The notes under the pieces are model-generated. The model made no database searches. It was not told the origin of the DNA and worked only from the letters and a program-made list of their open reading frames with translations. A stretch of DNA of 64,000 nucleotides from positions 1,736,001-1,800,000 of the forward strand of contig NZ_CP110806.1 in assembly GCF_026184235.1 (NCBI RefSeq), in the 5' to 3' direction. This document shows, one piece after another, positions 8,491-16,746 of this stretch (the stretch's first letter is position 1; every line of letters begins with the position of its first letter). The DNA comes from Cellulomonas sp. S1-8. GTDB lineage: Bacteria > Actinomycetota > Actinomycetes > Actinomycetales > Cellulomonadaceae. Both the position numbers and the translations under genes were made by a program.

Positions 8491-9570
8491 ATGGACTTCG
8501 GGGTCGTCCTGCAGACCAACCCGCCGGCGTGGCGGACCGTCGACCTGGCACGCCAGGCCGAGACCCACGGGTTCTCCCACGTGTGGACGTTCGACTCCCA
8601 CCTGCTGTGGCAGGAGCCGTTCGTCATCTACTCCGCGATCCTCGCCGCGACGCGCAAGGTCGTCGTGGGGCCCATGGTCACCAACCCCGCCACGCGCGAC
8701 TGGACCGTGCTGGCGTCCCTGTTCGCGACGCTCAACGAGATGTACGGCAACCGCACGATCTGCGGTATCGGCCGGGGTGACTCCGCGGTCCGGACGCTCA
8801 ACGGCCGCCCGTCGAACCTCGCGACGCTGCGCGAGTCGATCGAGGTGATCCGCGAACTCGCCAACGACCGGCCCGCGAGCGTCGGTGGGCGGACCGTGCG
8901 GTTCCCGTGGTCGACGGGCTCCGCGCTCGACGTGTGGGTCGCCGCGTACGGCCCGCTCGCGCTCAGGCTCACCGGCGAGGTCGGGGACGGCTTCATCCTG
9001 CAGCTGGCCGACCCCGACATCACTGCGTGGATGGTCAAGGCCGTCCGCGACTCCGCCGAGGCGGCGGGGCGTGACCCCGACACCGTGACGATCTGCGTCG
9101 CCGCCCCCGCGTACGTGGGCGACGGGTCCTCGCCGAAGGAGCGGGCGCACATGCGCGAGCAGTGCCGCTGGTTCGGCGGCATGGTCGGCAACCACGTCGC
9201 CGACATCGTCCGCCGCTACGGCACGGACTCCGCGATCCCGAAGGCGCTCACCGACTACGTCCGGGAGCGCGAGGGGTACGACTACAACGAGCACGGGCGC
9301 GCGGGCAGCTCGCACACCACGTTCGTCCCCGACGAGATCGTCGAGCGCTTCTGCCTCCTGGGGTCCCCGCACGAGCACGTCGAGCGGCTGCGCGAGCTCG
9401 AGGCGCTCGGCTGCGACCAGTTCGCCGTCTACCTCCAGCACGACAACAAGGAGGAGACGCTGCGGCAGTACGGCGAGCGCGTCATCCCGGCGATGGCCGA
9501 GCCCGTCGTGGCGACAGCGACCACCCTGGCCCTCGACGCCGCGGCGACCCCGACGGCCGCCACGCCATGA
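8491..9570 (+). CDS. LLM-class (luciferase-like, probable F420-dependent) oxidoreductase
   Basis: A 359-residue TIM-barrel protein of the bacterial luciferase/F420 reductase superfamily, close to a subgroup known to travel with dihydropyrimidinase genes (TIGR03842-like). Visible features are the start MDFGVVLQTNPP, ETHGFSHVWTFDSHLLW, GPMVTNPATRDW and ICGIGRGDSAVRTLNGRP. It begins 13 bases after the hydantoinase stop with GAGG just upstream, and its stop overlaps the next start (ATGA). No dihydropyrimidine dehydrogenase (PreA/PreT-like) lies nearby, so it could supply the redox step of the pathway; its reaction is not established. FMN rather than F420 use cannot be excluded. Confidence 0.82.
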   Translation: MDFGVVLQTNPPAWRTVDLARQAETHGFSHVWTFDSHLLWQEPFVIYSAILAATRKVVVGPMVTNPATRDWTVLASLFATLNEMYGNRTICGIGRGDSAVRTLNGRPSNLATLRESIEVIRELANDRPASVGGRTVRFPWSTGSALDVWVAAYGPLALRLTGEVGDGFILQLADPDITAWMVKAVRDSAEAAGRDPDTVTICVAAPAYVGDGSSPKERAHMREQCRWFGGMVGNHVADIVRRYGTDSAIPKALTDYVREREGYDYNEHGRAGSSHTTFVPDEIVERFCLLGSPHEHVERLRELEALGCDQFAVYLQHDNKEETLRQYGERVIPAMAEPVVATATTLALDAAATPTAATP

Positions 9571-10934
9571 GCGCGACGACCGCACCCGAGGAGATCAGGA
9601 CGATGGCAGCACCCCCGCACGACGACGGCCTCGCGCTCGACGCCGAGACGGTCGCGCTCGACCGCGCGCACGTCTTCCACTCGTGGTCCGCGCAGGCGCA
9701 CGTCGCACCGTTCGTCGTCGCGGGAGGTGCGGGGTCGACAGTGTGGGACCACGCGGGCCACACGTACCTGGACTTCTCGAGCCAGCTCGTCAACACGAAC
9801 ATCGGGCACCAGCACCCGCGGGTCGTCGCGGCGGTCCGCGAGCAGGCGGCGCTGCTGACGACCGTCGCGCCGTCGACGGCCAACCTCACGCGCGGCCGGG
9901 CCGCCGAGGCGATCCTGGCGCACGCACCCGACCGGCTCACCAAGGTGTTCTTCACCAACGGGGGCGCCGACGCCAACGAGAACGCCATCCGGCTGGCGCG
10001 GCTGCACACGGGCCGCGACAAGGTCGTGTCGCAGTACCGCTCGTACCACGGCAACACCGGCGCGGCCGTCGTCGCGACGGGCGACTGGCGGCGCGTGCCC
10101 AACGAGTACGCGCGCGGCCACGTGCACGTCTTCGGGCCCTACCTCTACCGCTCGGAGTTCTGGGCGACGAGCCCGGAGCAGGAGTGCGAGCGCGCCCTGC
10201 GGCACCTCGAGCGCGTCGTGCAGTGCGAGGGGCCGGACTCGGTCGCGGCGATCCTGCTCGAGACCGTGCCCGGGACCGCGGGCGTCCTGGTGCCACCACC
10301 CGGGTACCTGGCCGGCGTGCGCGCGATCGCCGACCGGTACGGGATCGTCCTGGTCCTCGACGAGGTCATGGCGGGGTTCGGACGCACCGGGTCGTGGTTC
10401 GCGTTCGACCAGCACGACGTGGTCCCCGACCTCGTGACCTTCGCCAAGGGCGTCAACTCCGGGTACGTGCCCGCCGGTGGGGTCCTCATCGGCGCGGACA
10501 TCGCCGCGACGTTCGACGACCGCGTGTTCCCGGGCGGCCTGACGTACTCGGGGCACCCGCTGGCGATGGCCGCGATCGTCGCGGCGATCGGGGCGATGGA
10601 GGACGAGGAGGTCGTCGAGAACGCCGCCGCCGTGGGGCGCGACGTCCTGGCCCCGGGCCTCGCCGAGCTCGCGGAGCGGCAGCCGCTGGTGGGGGAGGTC
10701 CGCGGCACCGGCGTGTTCTGGGCCGTCGAGCTGGTGTCGGACCGGCAGGCGCGCACCCCCGCGCCGGCGTCCGTCGTCGGTGCGGTCAAGGCGGCGTGCC
10801 TCGCGCGCGGCCTGCTGCCGTTCGTCGTCGAGAACCGCGTGCACGTCGTACCGCCGTGCGTCGTGACGCCGGACGAGGCCCGCTACGGCCTGTCCCTGCT
10901 CGACGAGGCCCTCACCGAGGCCACCCCCACCTGA
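9567..10934 (+). CDS. Class III (omega-amino acid) aminotransferase, probable beta-alanine transaminase
   Basis: PLP enzyme predicted to move the amino group of beta-alanine (or 3-aminoisobutyrate) to an oxoacid, giving malonate semialdehyde. The 455-residue protein shows VLDEVMAGFGRTGSWFAF, the PLP lysine Lys294 in FAKGVNSGYVPAGG, and the class III substrate loop PGGLTYSGHPLAMA. The ATG at 9567 overlaps the stop of the LLM gene (ATGA); a second ATG at 9603 with GAGGAG 9 bases upstream is an equally good start. A 98-base gap separates it from the YdfG-like dehydrogenase that would use its product. Confidence 0.87.
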   Translation: MSATTAPEEIRTMAAPPHDDGLALDAETVALDRAHVFHSWSAQAHVAPFVVAGGAGSTVWDHAGHTYLDFSSQLVNTNIGHQHPRVVAAVREQAALLTTVAPSTANLTRGRAAEAILAHAPDRLTKVFFTNGGADANENAIRLARLHTGRDKVVSQYRSYHGNTGAAVVATGDWRRVPNEYARGHVHVFGPYLYRSEFWATSPEQECERALRHLERVVQCEGPDSVAAILLETVPGTAGVLVPPPGYLAGVRAIADRYGIVLVLDEVMAGFGRTGSWFAFDQHDVVPDLVTFAKGVNSGYVPAGGVLIGADIAATFDDRVFPGGLTYSGHPLAMAAIVAAIGAMEDEEVVENAAAVGRDVLAPGLAELAERQPLVGEVRGTGVFWAVELVSDRQARTPAPASVVGAVKAACLARGLLPFVVENRVHVVPPCVVTPDEARYGLSLLDEALTEATPT

Positions 10935-11032
10935 CCCCCCACCCCCCTTCCTCCCGCGAGAGAGCAATCCAGTCGCACCCCCGCGTGCCATGCTCGTCCG
11001 ACCGCCGTGCACCGTGACCGCCAGGAGCTCGC

Positions 11033-11797
11033 ATGACCCCGTCGTCCGACCGTCCCCGCCGCGCGCTCGTCACCGGCGCGTCGTCCGGCATCGGCGCCGC
11101 CACGGTGCGCCGGCTGCGCGCCGACGGCTGGGACGTCGTCGCGACGGCCCGCCGCGCCGACCGGCTCGAGGCCCTCGCGCAGGAGACGGGCGCGGACGCG
11201 TTCGCCGCCGACGTGACCTCCGACGCCGACGTCGCGGCGCTGCTCGCGCACGTGCGGGCGACCGGCGGGCTGGACGCGGTGGTGAACAACGCGGGCGGCG
11301 CGCTCGGGCTCGACACCGTCGAGGACGCCGACCTCGACGGCTGGCGCACGATGTACGAGCTCAACGTGCTCGGCACCCTGCGCGTCACGCAGGGCGTGCT
11401 GCCCCTGCTGCGCGAGCGCGGCGCGGGCGACGTCCTCGTCGTCACGTCGACCGCCGCGCACGCGCCCTACCCGGGCGGCGCGGGCTACACGGGCGTCAAG
11501 CACGCCGAGCGGATGCTCGCGACGACGCTGCGGTGGGAGCTGGTCGGCGAGCCGATCCGCGTCATCGAGATCGCCCCCGGCAACGTCGCGACCGAGGAGT
11601 TCTCGCTCGTGCGCTTCGACGGGGACGCCGAGCGCGCGGCCAAGGTCTACGAGGGCTACCAGCCGCTGCTGGCCGACGACGTCGCCGACACGATCGCGTG
11701 GAGCCTGTCGCGCCCCGCCCACGTCAACGTCGACCTGATGGTGGTCCGGCCGCGCGCGCAGGCGAACAACACGACGATCGCGCGGACGGGGGTGTGA
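11033..11797 (+). CDS. Short-chain dehydrogenase, YdfG-like (3-hydroxy acid dehydrogenase / malonic semialdehyde reductase type)
   Basis: NADP-type SDR of 254 residues with TGASSGIG near the N-terminus, NNAGG, and the catalytic Ser139, Tyr152 and Lys156. The C-terminal part (APGNVATEEFSLVRFDGD, then SRPAHVNVDLMVVRP) has the layout of E. coli YdfG, which reduces malonate semialdehyde from pyrimidine breakdown to 3-hydroxypropionate. Placed after the transaminase, it would detoxify that aldehyde; this role is inference from family and context. AGGAG precedes the ATG by 6 bases. A small hairpin follows the gene. Confidence 0.85.
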   Translation: MTPSSDRPRRALVTGASSGIGAATVRRLRADGWDVVATARRADRLEALAQETGADAFAADVTSDADVAALLAHVRATGGLDAVVNNAGGALGLDTVEDADLDGWRTMYELNVLGTLRVTQGVLPLLRERGAGDVLVVTSTAAHAPYPGGAGYTGVKHAERMLATTLRWELVGEPIRVIEIAPGNVATEEFSLVRFDGDAERAAKVYEGYQPLLADDVADTIAWSLSRPAHVNVDLMVVRPRAQANNTTIARTGV

Positions 11798-11803
11798 CGG
11801 CGA

Positions 11804-11825
11804 ACGTCCGGTGAACGCCGGACGT
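11804..11825 (+). terminator. Hairpin after the pyrimidine catabolism cluster
   Basis: ACGTCCGG (11804-11811) pairs with CCGGACGT (11818-11825) around a 6-base loop, 7 bases after the dehydrogenase stop. It is short and lacks a T-tract, so termination is possible rather than certain. Confidence 0.4.
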
Positions 11826-11845
11826 GCGTCGTCGGTGGCCCGATC

Positions 11846-11857
11846 TACTCTGGGCGG
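11846..11857 (+). promoter_or_regulatory. Leaderless-type -10 box for the ABC exporter operon
   Basis: TACTCT (11846-11851) ends 7 bases before the GTG at 11858, so transcription would begin at the start codon. No ribosome site precedes this GTG. The same spacing is seen at many other starts in this window. Confidence 0.4.
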
Positions 11858-13699
11858 GTGCCCCCCGCCGACGTCTCCACGACGCGTGCCCTCCTGCGCC
11901 TCGTGCGCTGGGCGCGCCCCGCGCTGCCCCGGGTCATCGCCGGCGGCAGCGCGACGCTCGTCGCCAGCCTGATCGCGCTCTCCGTGCCGCAGGTGCTGCG
12001 CGGCGTCGTCAACGGCCCGCTGCTGACCGACGGCTCCCGCGTCGCTGTCGTGCAGGCGGCGCTCCTCGTCCTGGTCCTCGGGGTGATCGAGGCCGTCCTG
12101 GTGTGGGCGCGCCGCGCGCTCATCGCGACGCCCGGCACGGGCGTCGAGCGCACGATGCGGATCGACCTGTTCCGTCACCTGCTCGACCTGCCCGTCGCGT
12201 CCCACGACCGCTGGTCGGGCGGGCAGCTCCTGCAGCGCTCGATGGGCGACCTGCACACGGTGCGGCGGTGGATGGTCTTCGGGCTTGTGCAGCTGGTCGT
12301 GTCCTCGACGACCGTGCTGGTCGGCGGCGCGCTGATGATCGTGACCAGCCCGCTGCTGGGCGTCGTGTACCTGCTGGGTGCGGTGCCGGTGATCTGGCTC
12401 GGCTTCCGGTTCCGGCAGCACTACAAGGTCGTCGCGCGGCGCGCGCGGGACCAGGCCGGCGACCTCGCCACCAGCGTCGAGGAGTCCGTGCACGGCATCC
12501 GCGTGCTCAAGGCCTTCGGACGCGGGGACGACGCGCTCGAGGACTTCGTGCGGCTCGCGGACGAGCTGCGCGGGACCGAGCTCGACAAGGCGCGCGCGCA
12601 GTCGCGCATGTCCTTCGCGCTCGCGTGGATCCCCGAGACGACGCTCGCCGTCGCGCTCGGCCTCGGCGGTTGGCTCGCCGCGACCGACCGCGTGAGCGTC
12701 GGCGCGCTGGTCGCGTTCTTCGCGACGGCCGCCGTGATGACCCGACCCGTCGAGAGCCTGGGCATGCTGCTGGCGATGACGCTGGACGCCCGCGCCGGGA
12801 CCGACCGCTTCTTCGAGGTGATGGACTCCGTCCCCGCGCTCGCCGACCCCGCGCAGCCGGTGCCCCTGCCGCCGGCGCCGCCCGGCGGTACGCGCGTCGA
12901 GCTGAGGGACGTCCGGTTCGCGCACCGCGCGGGGTCGCGCGAGGTGCTGCGCGGCGTCGACCTGGTGCTCGAGCCGGGGGAGACGATGGCGCTCGTCGGC
13001 CTGACGGGCAGCGGCAAGACGACGCTCCTGCAGCTCGTGCCGCGGCTGTACGACGTCACGGGCGGTGCGGTCCTCGTCGACGGGGTCGACGTGCGCGCCG
13101 TGACGCGCCACGACCTGCGCGCCGCGGTCGCGGTGGCCTTCGAGGACCCGATCCTGTTCTCGGCGTCGGTCCGCGACAACGTCCTGATGGGGGTACCCGC
13201 CGAGCGTCTCGCGACGATGAGCGAGGCGGACGTCGACGACGTCGTGCGGACCGCACTCGAGGTCTCGCGGGCGGCGTTCGTGCACCGCCTGCCGCTGGGG
13301 GTCCACACCGTCATCGGCGAGGAGGGGCTCAGCCTGTCCGGCGGGCAGCGGCAGCGCATCGCGCTCGCGCGCGCCATCGCCGGCCGTCCGCGCGTCCTCG
13401 TGCTCGACGACCCGCTCTCGGCCCTCGACGTCGCCACGGAGGCCGACGTCACCGCCGGACTGCGGCGCGTCCTGGCCACCACGACGACGCTGGTCGTCGC
13501 GCACCGGACGTCGACCGTGGCCCTGGCCGACCGGGTGGCGGTCCTCGAGGACGGGCGCGTCACCGGGGTCGGCCGCCACGCCGACCTGCTCGCGACGCAC
13601 CCGCACTACCGGTACGTGCTCACCGCCGAGTGCGGGGACGACCAGCCGGTCGACCTCGACGAGACGACCCACCCGGTGCCCGAGGGGGTGCGTCGATGA
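11858..13699 (+). CDS. ABC exporter half-transporter (subunit with degenerate nucleotide site)
   Basis: A 613-residue fusion of a six-helix membrane domain (about 1-320) and an ATPase domain (about 345-585), as in MsbA or BmrC. Walker A is LTGSGKTT with Lys387; the signature LSGGQRQR is intact. The Walker B is followed by Asp518 (LVLDDPLSALD) in place of the catalytic glutamate. One consensus and one degenerate site is the rule in heterodimeric exporters (TM287/288, BmrCD). It overlaps the next gene by 4 bases (ATGA), so the two subunits are made together. It probably exports a drug, lipid or peptide; the substrate is not evident. Confidence 0.9.
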   Translation: MPPADVSTTRALLRLVRWARPALPRVIAGGSATLVASLIALSVPQVLRGVVNGPLLTDGSRVAVVQAALLVLVLGVIEAVLVWARRALIATPGTGVERTMRIDLFRHLLDLPVASHDRWSGGQLLQRSMGDLHTVRRWMVFGLVQLVVSSTTVLVGGALMIVTSPLLGVVYLLGAVPVIWLGFRFRQHYKVVARRARDQAGDLATSVEESVHGIRVLKAFGRGDDALEDFVRLADELRGTELDKARAQSRMSFALAWIPETTLAVALGLGGWLAATDRVSVGALVAFFATAAVMTRPVESLGMLLAMTLDARAGTDRFFEVMDSVPALADPAQPVPLPPAPPGGTRVELRDVRFAHRAGSREVLRGVDLVLEPGETMALVGLTGSGKTTLLQLVPRLYDVTGGAVLVDGVDVRAVTRHDLRAAVAVAFEDPILFSASVRDNVLMGVPAERLATMSEADVDDVVRTALEVSRAAFVHRLPLGVHTVIGEEGLSLSGGQRQRIALARAIAGRPRVLVLDDPLSALDVATEADVTAGLRRVLATTTTLVVAHRTSTVALADRVAVLEDGRVTGVGRHADLLATHPHYRYVLTAECGDDQPVDLDETTHPVPEGVRR

Positions 13700-15531
13700 C
13701 CGCCACGACGAGCCCGGGCGCCGCCGCGTCGTCCCCGGACGGCCCCGCGACCGACGAGCACGGGGACGCCGCAGCGGGCGAGGTCCGTCGCCGGTCGCTG
13801 GCGCTCCTGGGCACGCTGCTGCGTCCCGTCGCCCGCCGCACCTCGCTGACGGCCCTGGTCGTCGTGGTCGCGCAGCTGGCCCTCGTCGCCGGGCCCGCGC
13901 TGGTCGCCGTCGGCATCGACCGGGGCATCCCCGCGCTGCGCGACGGCGACGCCGGTCCCCTCCTGCTCGTCTCCGGCGGCTACGCGCTGACGGCGCTGGT
14001 CGCGGGCGTCTTCACGGCCGCCACCGTGCGCATGGCCGCCACGGTCAGCCAGACCGTCCTGCTCGACCTGCGTCGCCGCGTCTTCCGGCACACGCAGCGG
14101 CTCAGCCTGGAGTTCCACGAGCGGTACACGTCGGGGCGCATCATCTCGCGGCAGACGTCCGACCTCGAGGCCCTGCGCGAGCTGCTCGACGGCGGTGTGA
14201 CGACGCTCGCCGCCAGCGGCCTCGCGATGGTCTTCACGGCCGTCGGGCTGACGCTGCTCGACTGGCGCAGCGGGTTGGTGCTGCTCGTCGCCGTGGTGCC
14301 GGGCATCGTCCTGACGCGCTGGTTCCAGAAGCGCTCGCAGGCGCAGTACCGCCGGTCCCGCACGGCGGCCGCGCGCGTGATCGTGCGGTTCGTCGAGACG
14401 ATGACGGGCATCCGCGCCGTGCAGGCGTTCCGCCGCGAGGGCCAGGTCGCCGACGTCTACGCCGCCGACTCCGAGGAGTACCGGGCCGCTAACGCCGAGG
14501 CCATCCGCGTGAACGGCGTGTTCGACACCGGTCTCGTGCTCATCGGCAACGTCACCGTCGCGGGCGTCCTGCTGGTCGGTGGGCTGCGCGTGCTCGACGG
14601 CGCGCTCGACGTCGGTGTGCTGGTCGCGAGCGTGCTGTACGCCCGCCGGTTCTTCGCGCCGCTCGCGCAGATCGGCATGTTCTACAACTCGTTCCAGTCC
14701 GCGACGGCGGCGCTGGAGAAGCTGTCGGGCCTGCTCGCGCAGGAGCCGACCGTGCCCGACCCGGCGCACCCCGTGCGGCTGCGCGCGCCGCGCGGCGACG
14801 TGCGCTTCGACGACGTCGAGTTCGGGTACGCCGACGGGCCGACCGTGCTGCCGCACCTCGACCTGCACATCCCGGCCGGGCAGACCGTCGCCCTCGTGGG
14901 GGAGACCGGCGCGGGCAAGTCGACGGTCGCCAAGCTGCTCGCCCGGTTCTACGACCCCCGCGCCGGGGCCGTGCGCCTGGACGGCGTCGACCTGCGCGAC
15001 GCCGACCCCCGCGACCTGCGCACCGCGATGGTGATGGTCACGCAGGAGGCGTACCTGTTCTCCGGGTCCGTCGCGGCCAACATCGCACTGGGACGTCCGA
15101 CCGCGTCCCGGGACGAGATCGAGCAGGCGGCGCGGGCCGTCGGCGTCCACGACCTGCTGGCGTCCCTGCCGGACGGGTACGACACGGACGTCGACACCCG
15201 CGGCGTGCGGCTGTCCGCCGGGCAGCGCCAGCTCGTGTCCTTCGCGCGCGCGTTCCTCGCCGACCCCGCCGTGCTCGTGCTCGACGAGGCGACGAGCTCG
15301 CTGGACATCCCCGGCGAGCAGCTCGTCCAGGAGGGGCTGCGCACCCTGCTGACCGGCCGGACCGCCGTCGTCATCGCCCACCGCCTGTCGACCGTCATGC
15401 ACGCCGACCGCGTCCTGGTCGTCGACGACGGCCGCATCGTCGAGGACGGCAGCCCAGCCGCCCTCGTCGCCGCCGGCGGACGCTTCGCGACGCTCCACTC
15501 CCAGTGGCAGGACTCCCTGCGCAGCACGTGA
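13696..15531 (+). CDS. ABC exporter half-transporter (subunit with consensus nucleotide site)
   Basis: Partner of the preceding half-transporter; 611 residues. A hydrophilic N-tail of about 35 residues precedes six predicted membrane helices, then the ATPase domain with Walker A Lys408 (GETGAGKSTVAKLL), Walker B LVLDEATSSLD with catalytic Glu531, and the H-loop histidine in VVIAHRLSTVMHADRV. Its signature motif reads LSAGQRQL rather than LSGGQ, which in a head-to-tail dimer contributes to the degenerate site. It begins inside the stop of the upstream gene. The 3' side is followed by recombinase remnants of the island. Confidence 0.9.
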   Translation: MTATTSPGAAASSPDGPATDEHGDAAAGEVRRRSLALLGTLLRPVARRTSLTALVVVVAQLALVAGPALVAVGIDRGIPALRDGDAGPLLLVSGGYALTALVAGVFTAATVRMAATVSQTVLLDLRRRVFRHTQRLSLEFHERYTSGRIISRQTSDLEALRELLDGGVTTLAASGLAMVFTAVGLTLLDWRSGLVLLVAVVPGIVLTRWFQKRSQAQYRRSRTAAARVIVRFVETMTGIRAVQAFRREGQVADVYAADSEEYRAANAEAIRVNGVFDTGLVLIGNVTVAGVLLVGGLRVLDGALDVGVLVASVLYARRFFAPLAQIGMFYNSFQSATAALEKLSGLLAQEPTVPDPAHPVRLRAPRGDVRFDDVEFGYADGPTVLPHLDLHIPAGQTVALVGETGAGKSTVAKLLARFYDPRAGAVRLDGVDLRDADPRDLRTAMVMVTQEAYLFSGSVAANIALGRPTASRDEIEQAARAVGVHDLLASLPDGYDTDVDTRGVRLSAGQRQLVSFARAFLADPAVLVLDEATSSLDIPGEQLVQEGLRTLLTGRTAVVIAHRLSTVMHADRVLVVDDGRIVEDGSPAALVAAGGRFATLHSQWQDSLRST

Positions 15532-15570
15532 CCGGACGCCCGGGCCGCAGCGCGCCCTGGGTCTCGGCGC

Positions 15571-15747
15571 GTCGGGTACGTCCGCGGGTCGCCCCGGGCG
15601 GTCGGCCTCGTCGAGCAGCACGCGCGACTGGTCGAGGTCGGCTGCACGAGCGTGCGCGACTAGCAGCCAGCCGAATGGGCCGCGCACCCGGTGCTCGACG
15701 AGCTGCTGCGCAGGGTGCTGGTGCGCGGGGACGTCGGTCTGACACCG
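15571..15747 (+). pseudogene. Remnant of a serine recombinase N-terminal domain
   Basis: One reading frame gives VGYVRGSPRAVGLVEQHARL, then VEVGCTSVRD, a TAG at 15661, and in the same frame HPVLDELLRRVLVRGDV. These resemble the resolvase start (GYVRVS..., ...QH..L...GC..V) and the later R..LD..L..VR.GDV block. The catalytic-serine region is altered (RGSPR), the middle is deleted, there is a nonsense codon, and no start or C-terminus remains. It marks the left side of the accessory island. Confidence 0.5.
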
Positions 15748-15756
15748 GCTGGCAGA

Positions 15757-15780
15757 TGAAGTCGGCGTTGGCCGACTTCA
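15757..15780. other. Perfect 10-bp hairpin in the gap after the ABC exporter
   Basis: TGAAGTCGGC (15757-15766) and its complement (15771-15780) flank a GTTG loop. It could terminate the exporter operon (226 bases upstream) or be part of the mobile-element remnant. The remaining gap 15532-15932 holds only the recombinase relic. Confidence 0.4.
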
Positions 15781-15932
15781 CCCAGAGCGGAACGCACGAT
15801 GACCGTCCCGCTGGCACATGTGGTCGATAGCCTGCGGGCGCCGCGCGGTTCGAGCGGGTGACCAGCGCGGATAGGACACCGAGCAGGCTCCGGGCCCTGG
15901 CGTCCTTGCTCGACAAGTCGTTGGAGAACCTG

Positions 15933-16721
15933 ATGCCGAACCTGCGCATGGCTGTTCCGATCCTGATCGCTCTGGCGCTCGGGCTCGCCGGGTGCGGCTC
16001 GGGTGAAGGTCCTGTCATGCCCGACGTCGTGGGGGCGCAGCTTGATGTTGCATTGAGCGACACCGATCGCGCGGGGATCGACCCGGACGAGGTTGAAGTG
16101 GTTGGCGGAGGGCTCCTCGGCGTCGTCGATGAGTCGAACTGGACGGTCTGCGAGCAGCTGCCTGCTGCTGGGACGGCGGTCTCGGGCAAGCCTCGCCTGG
16201 TCGTCGACCGGTCATGCGGTGATGGCATCGCGAAGGCGACGGAGTCACCGACAGAGCCGGCTGAGGCGGCCGGCGAGGAGGCAACGAAGGAGCCACCCAC
16301 TGAGGCCACGCCGACGGTGCCGGCAGATGGCCCGCCGCTCACGGTGGAGTCGAACGCGGACTTCGCGGCGATCATGCAGTTGAGGGATGGCTGCAGCGCT
16401 GACCTCGGCACGTTCGCGGCCAGGTACGCCGGCGCGACGGTCGCATTCGACGGGGCGATTGTCGCGATGAACCCCCACGACGGGGCGACAACCCGATACG
16501 ACATCCTCGTCAACCAGGGTGACTTCAGCGAGGACGTCGCAGCGCCTGGCCCGGATTTTCAGTTCCGCGACGTGAACACAACGTTTGACGTGCACTACTC
16601 AGGTGCCGTGTCGGACTCGATCGGCGTCGGCACGAACATCCACGTCGTCGCCACCGTCGACGAGTTCGTCGCGCAGCAGTGCCTCTTCCTCCTGGAACCT
16701 GTCGAGACCTCGTTCAGGTAG
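15933..16721 (+). CDS. Lipoprotein with PASTA-like segment and DUF4839 domain
   Basis: A 262-residue exported lipoprotein of unknown function. The signal LALGLAGC gives lipidated Cys21. Residues about 27-90 (VMPDVVGAQLDVALSDTDRAG, then VCEQLPAAGT) look like a single PASTA-like unit. A Glu/Thr/Pro-rich spacer follows, then a C-terminal DUF4839 domain (about 130-262; TVESNADFAAIMQLRDGC, YDILVNQGDFSE, FQFRDVN). The ATG at 15933 has GGAG 6 bases upstream. Base composition and codon use are less GC-rich than neighbours, and it lies between two recombinase relics, so it is probably acquired. Confidence 0.8.
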   Translation: MPNLRMAVPILIALALGLAGCGSGEGPVMPDVVGAQLDVALSDTDRAGIDPDEVEVVGGGLLGVVDESNWTVCEQLPAAGTAVSGKPRLVVDRSCGDGIAKATESPTEPAEAAGEEATKEPPTEATPTVPADGPPLTVESNADFAAIMQLRDGCSADLGTFAARYAGATVAFDGAIVAMNPHDGATTRYDILVNQGDFSEDVAAPGPDFQFRDVNTTFDVHYSGAVSDSIGVGTNIHVVATVDEFVAQQCLFLLEPVETSFR

Positions 16722-16746
16722 CCGCGTCCAGGCCAACGTGCGCTGG

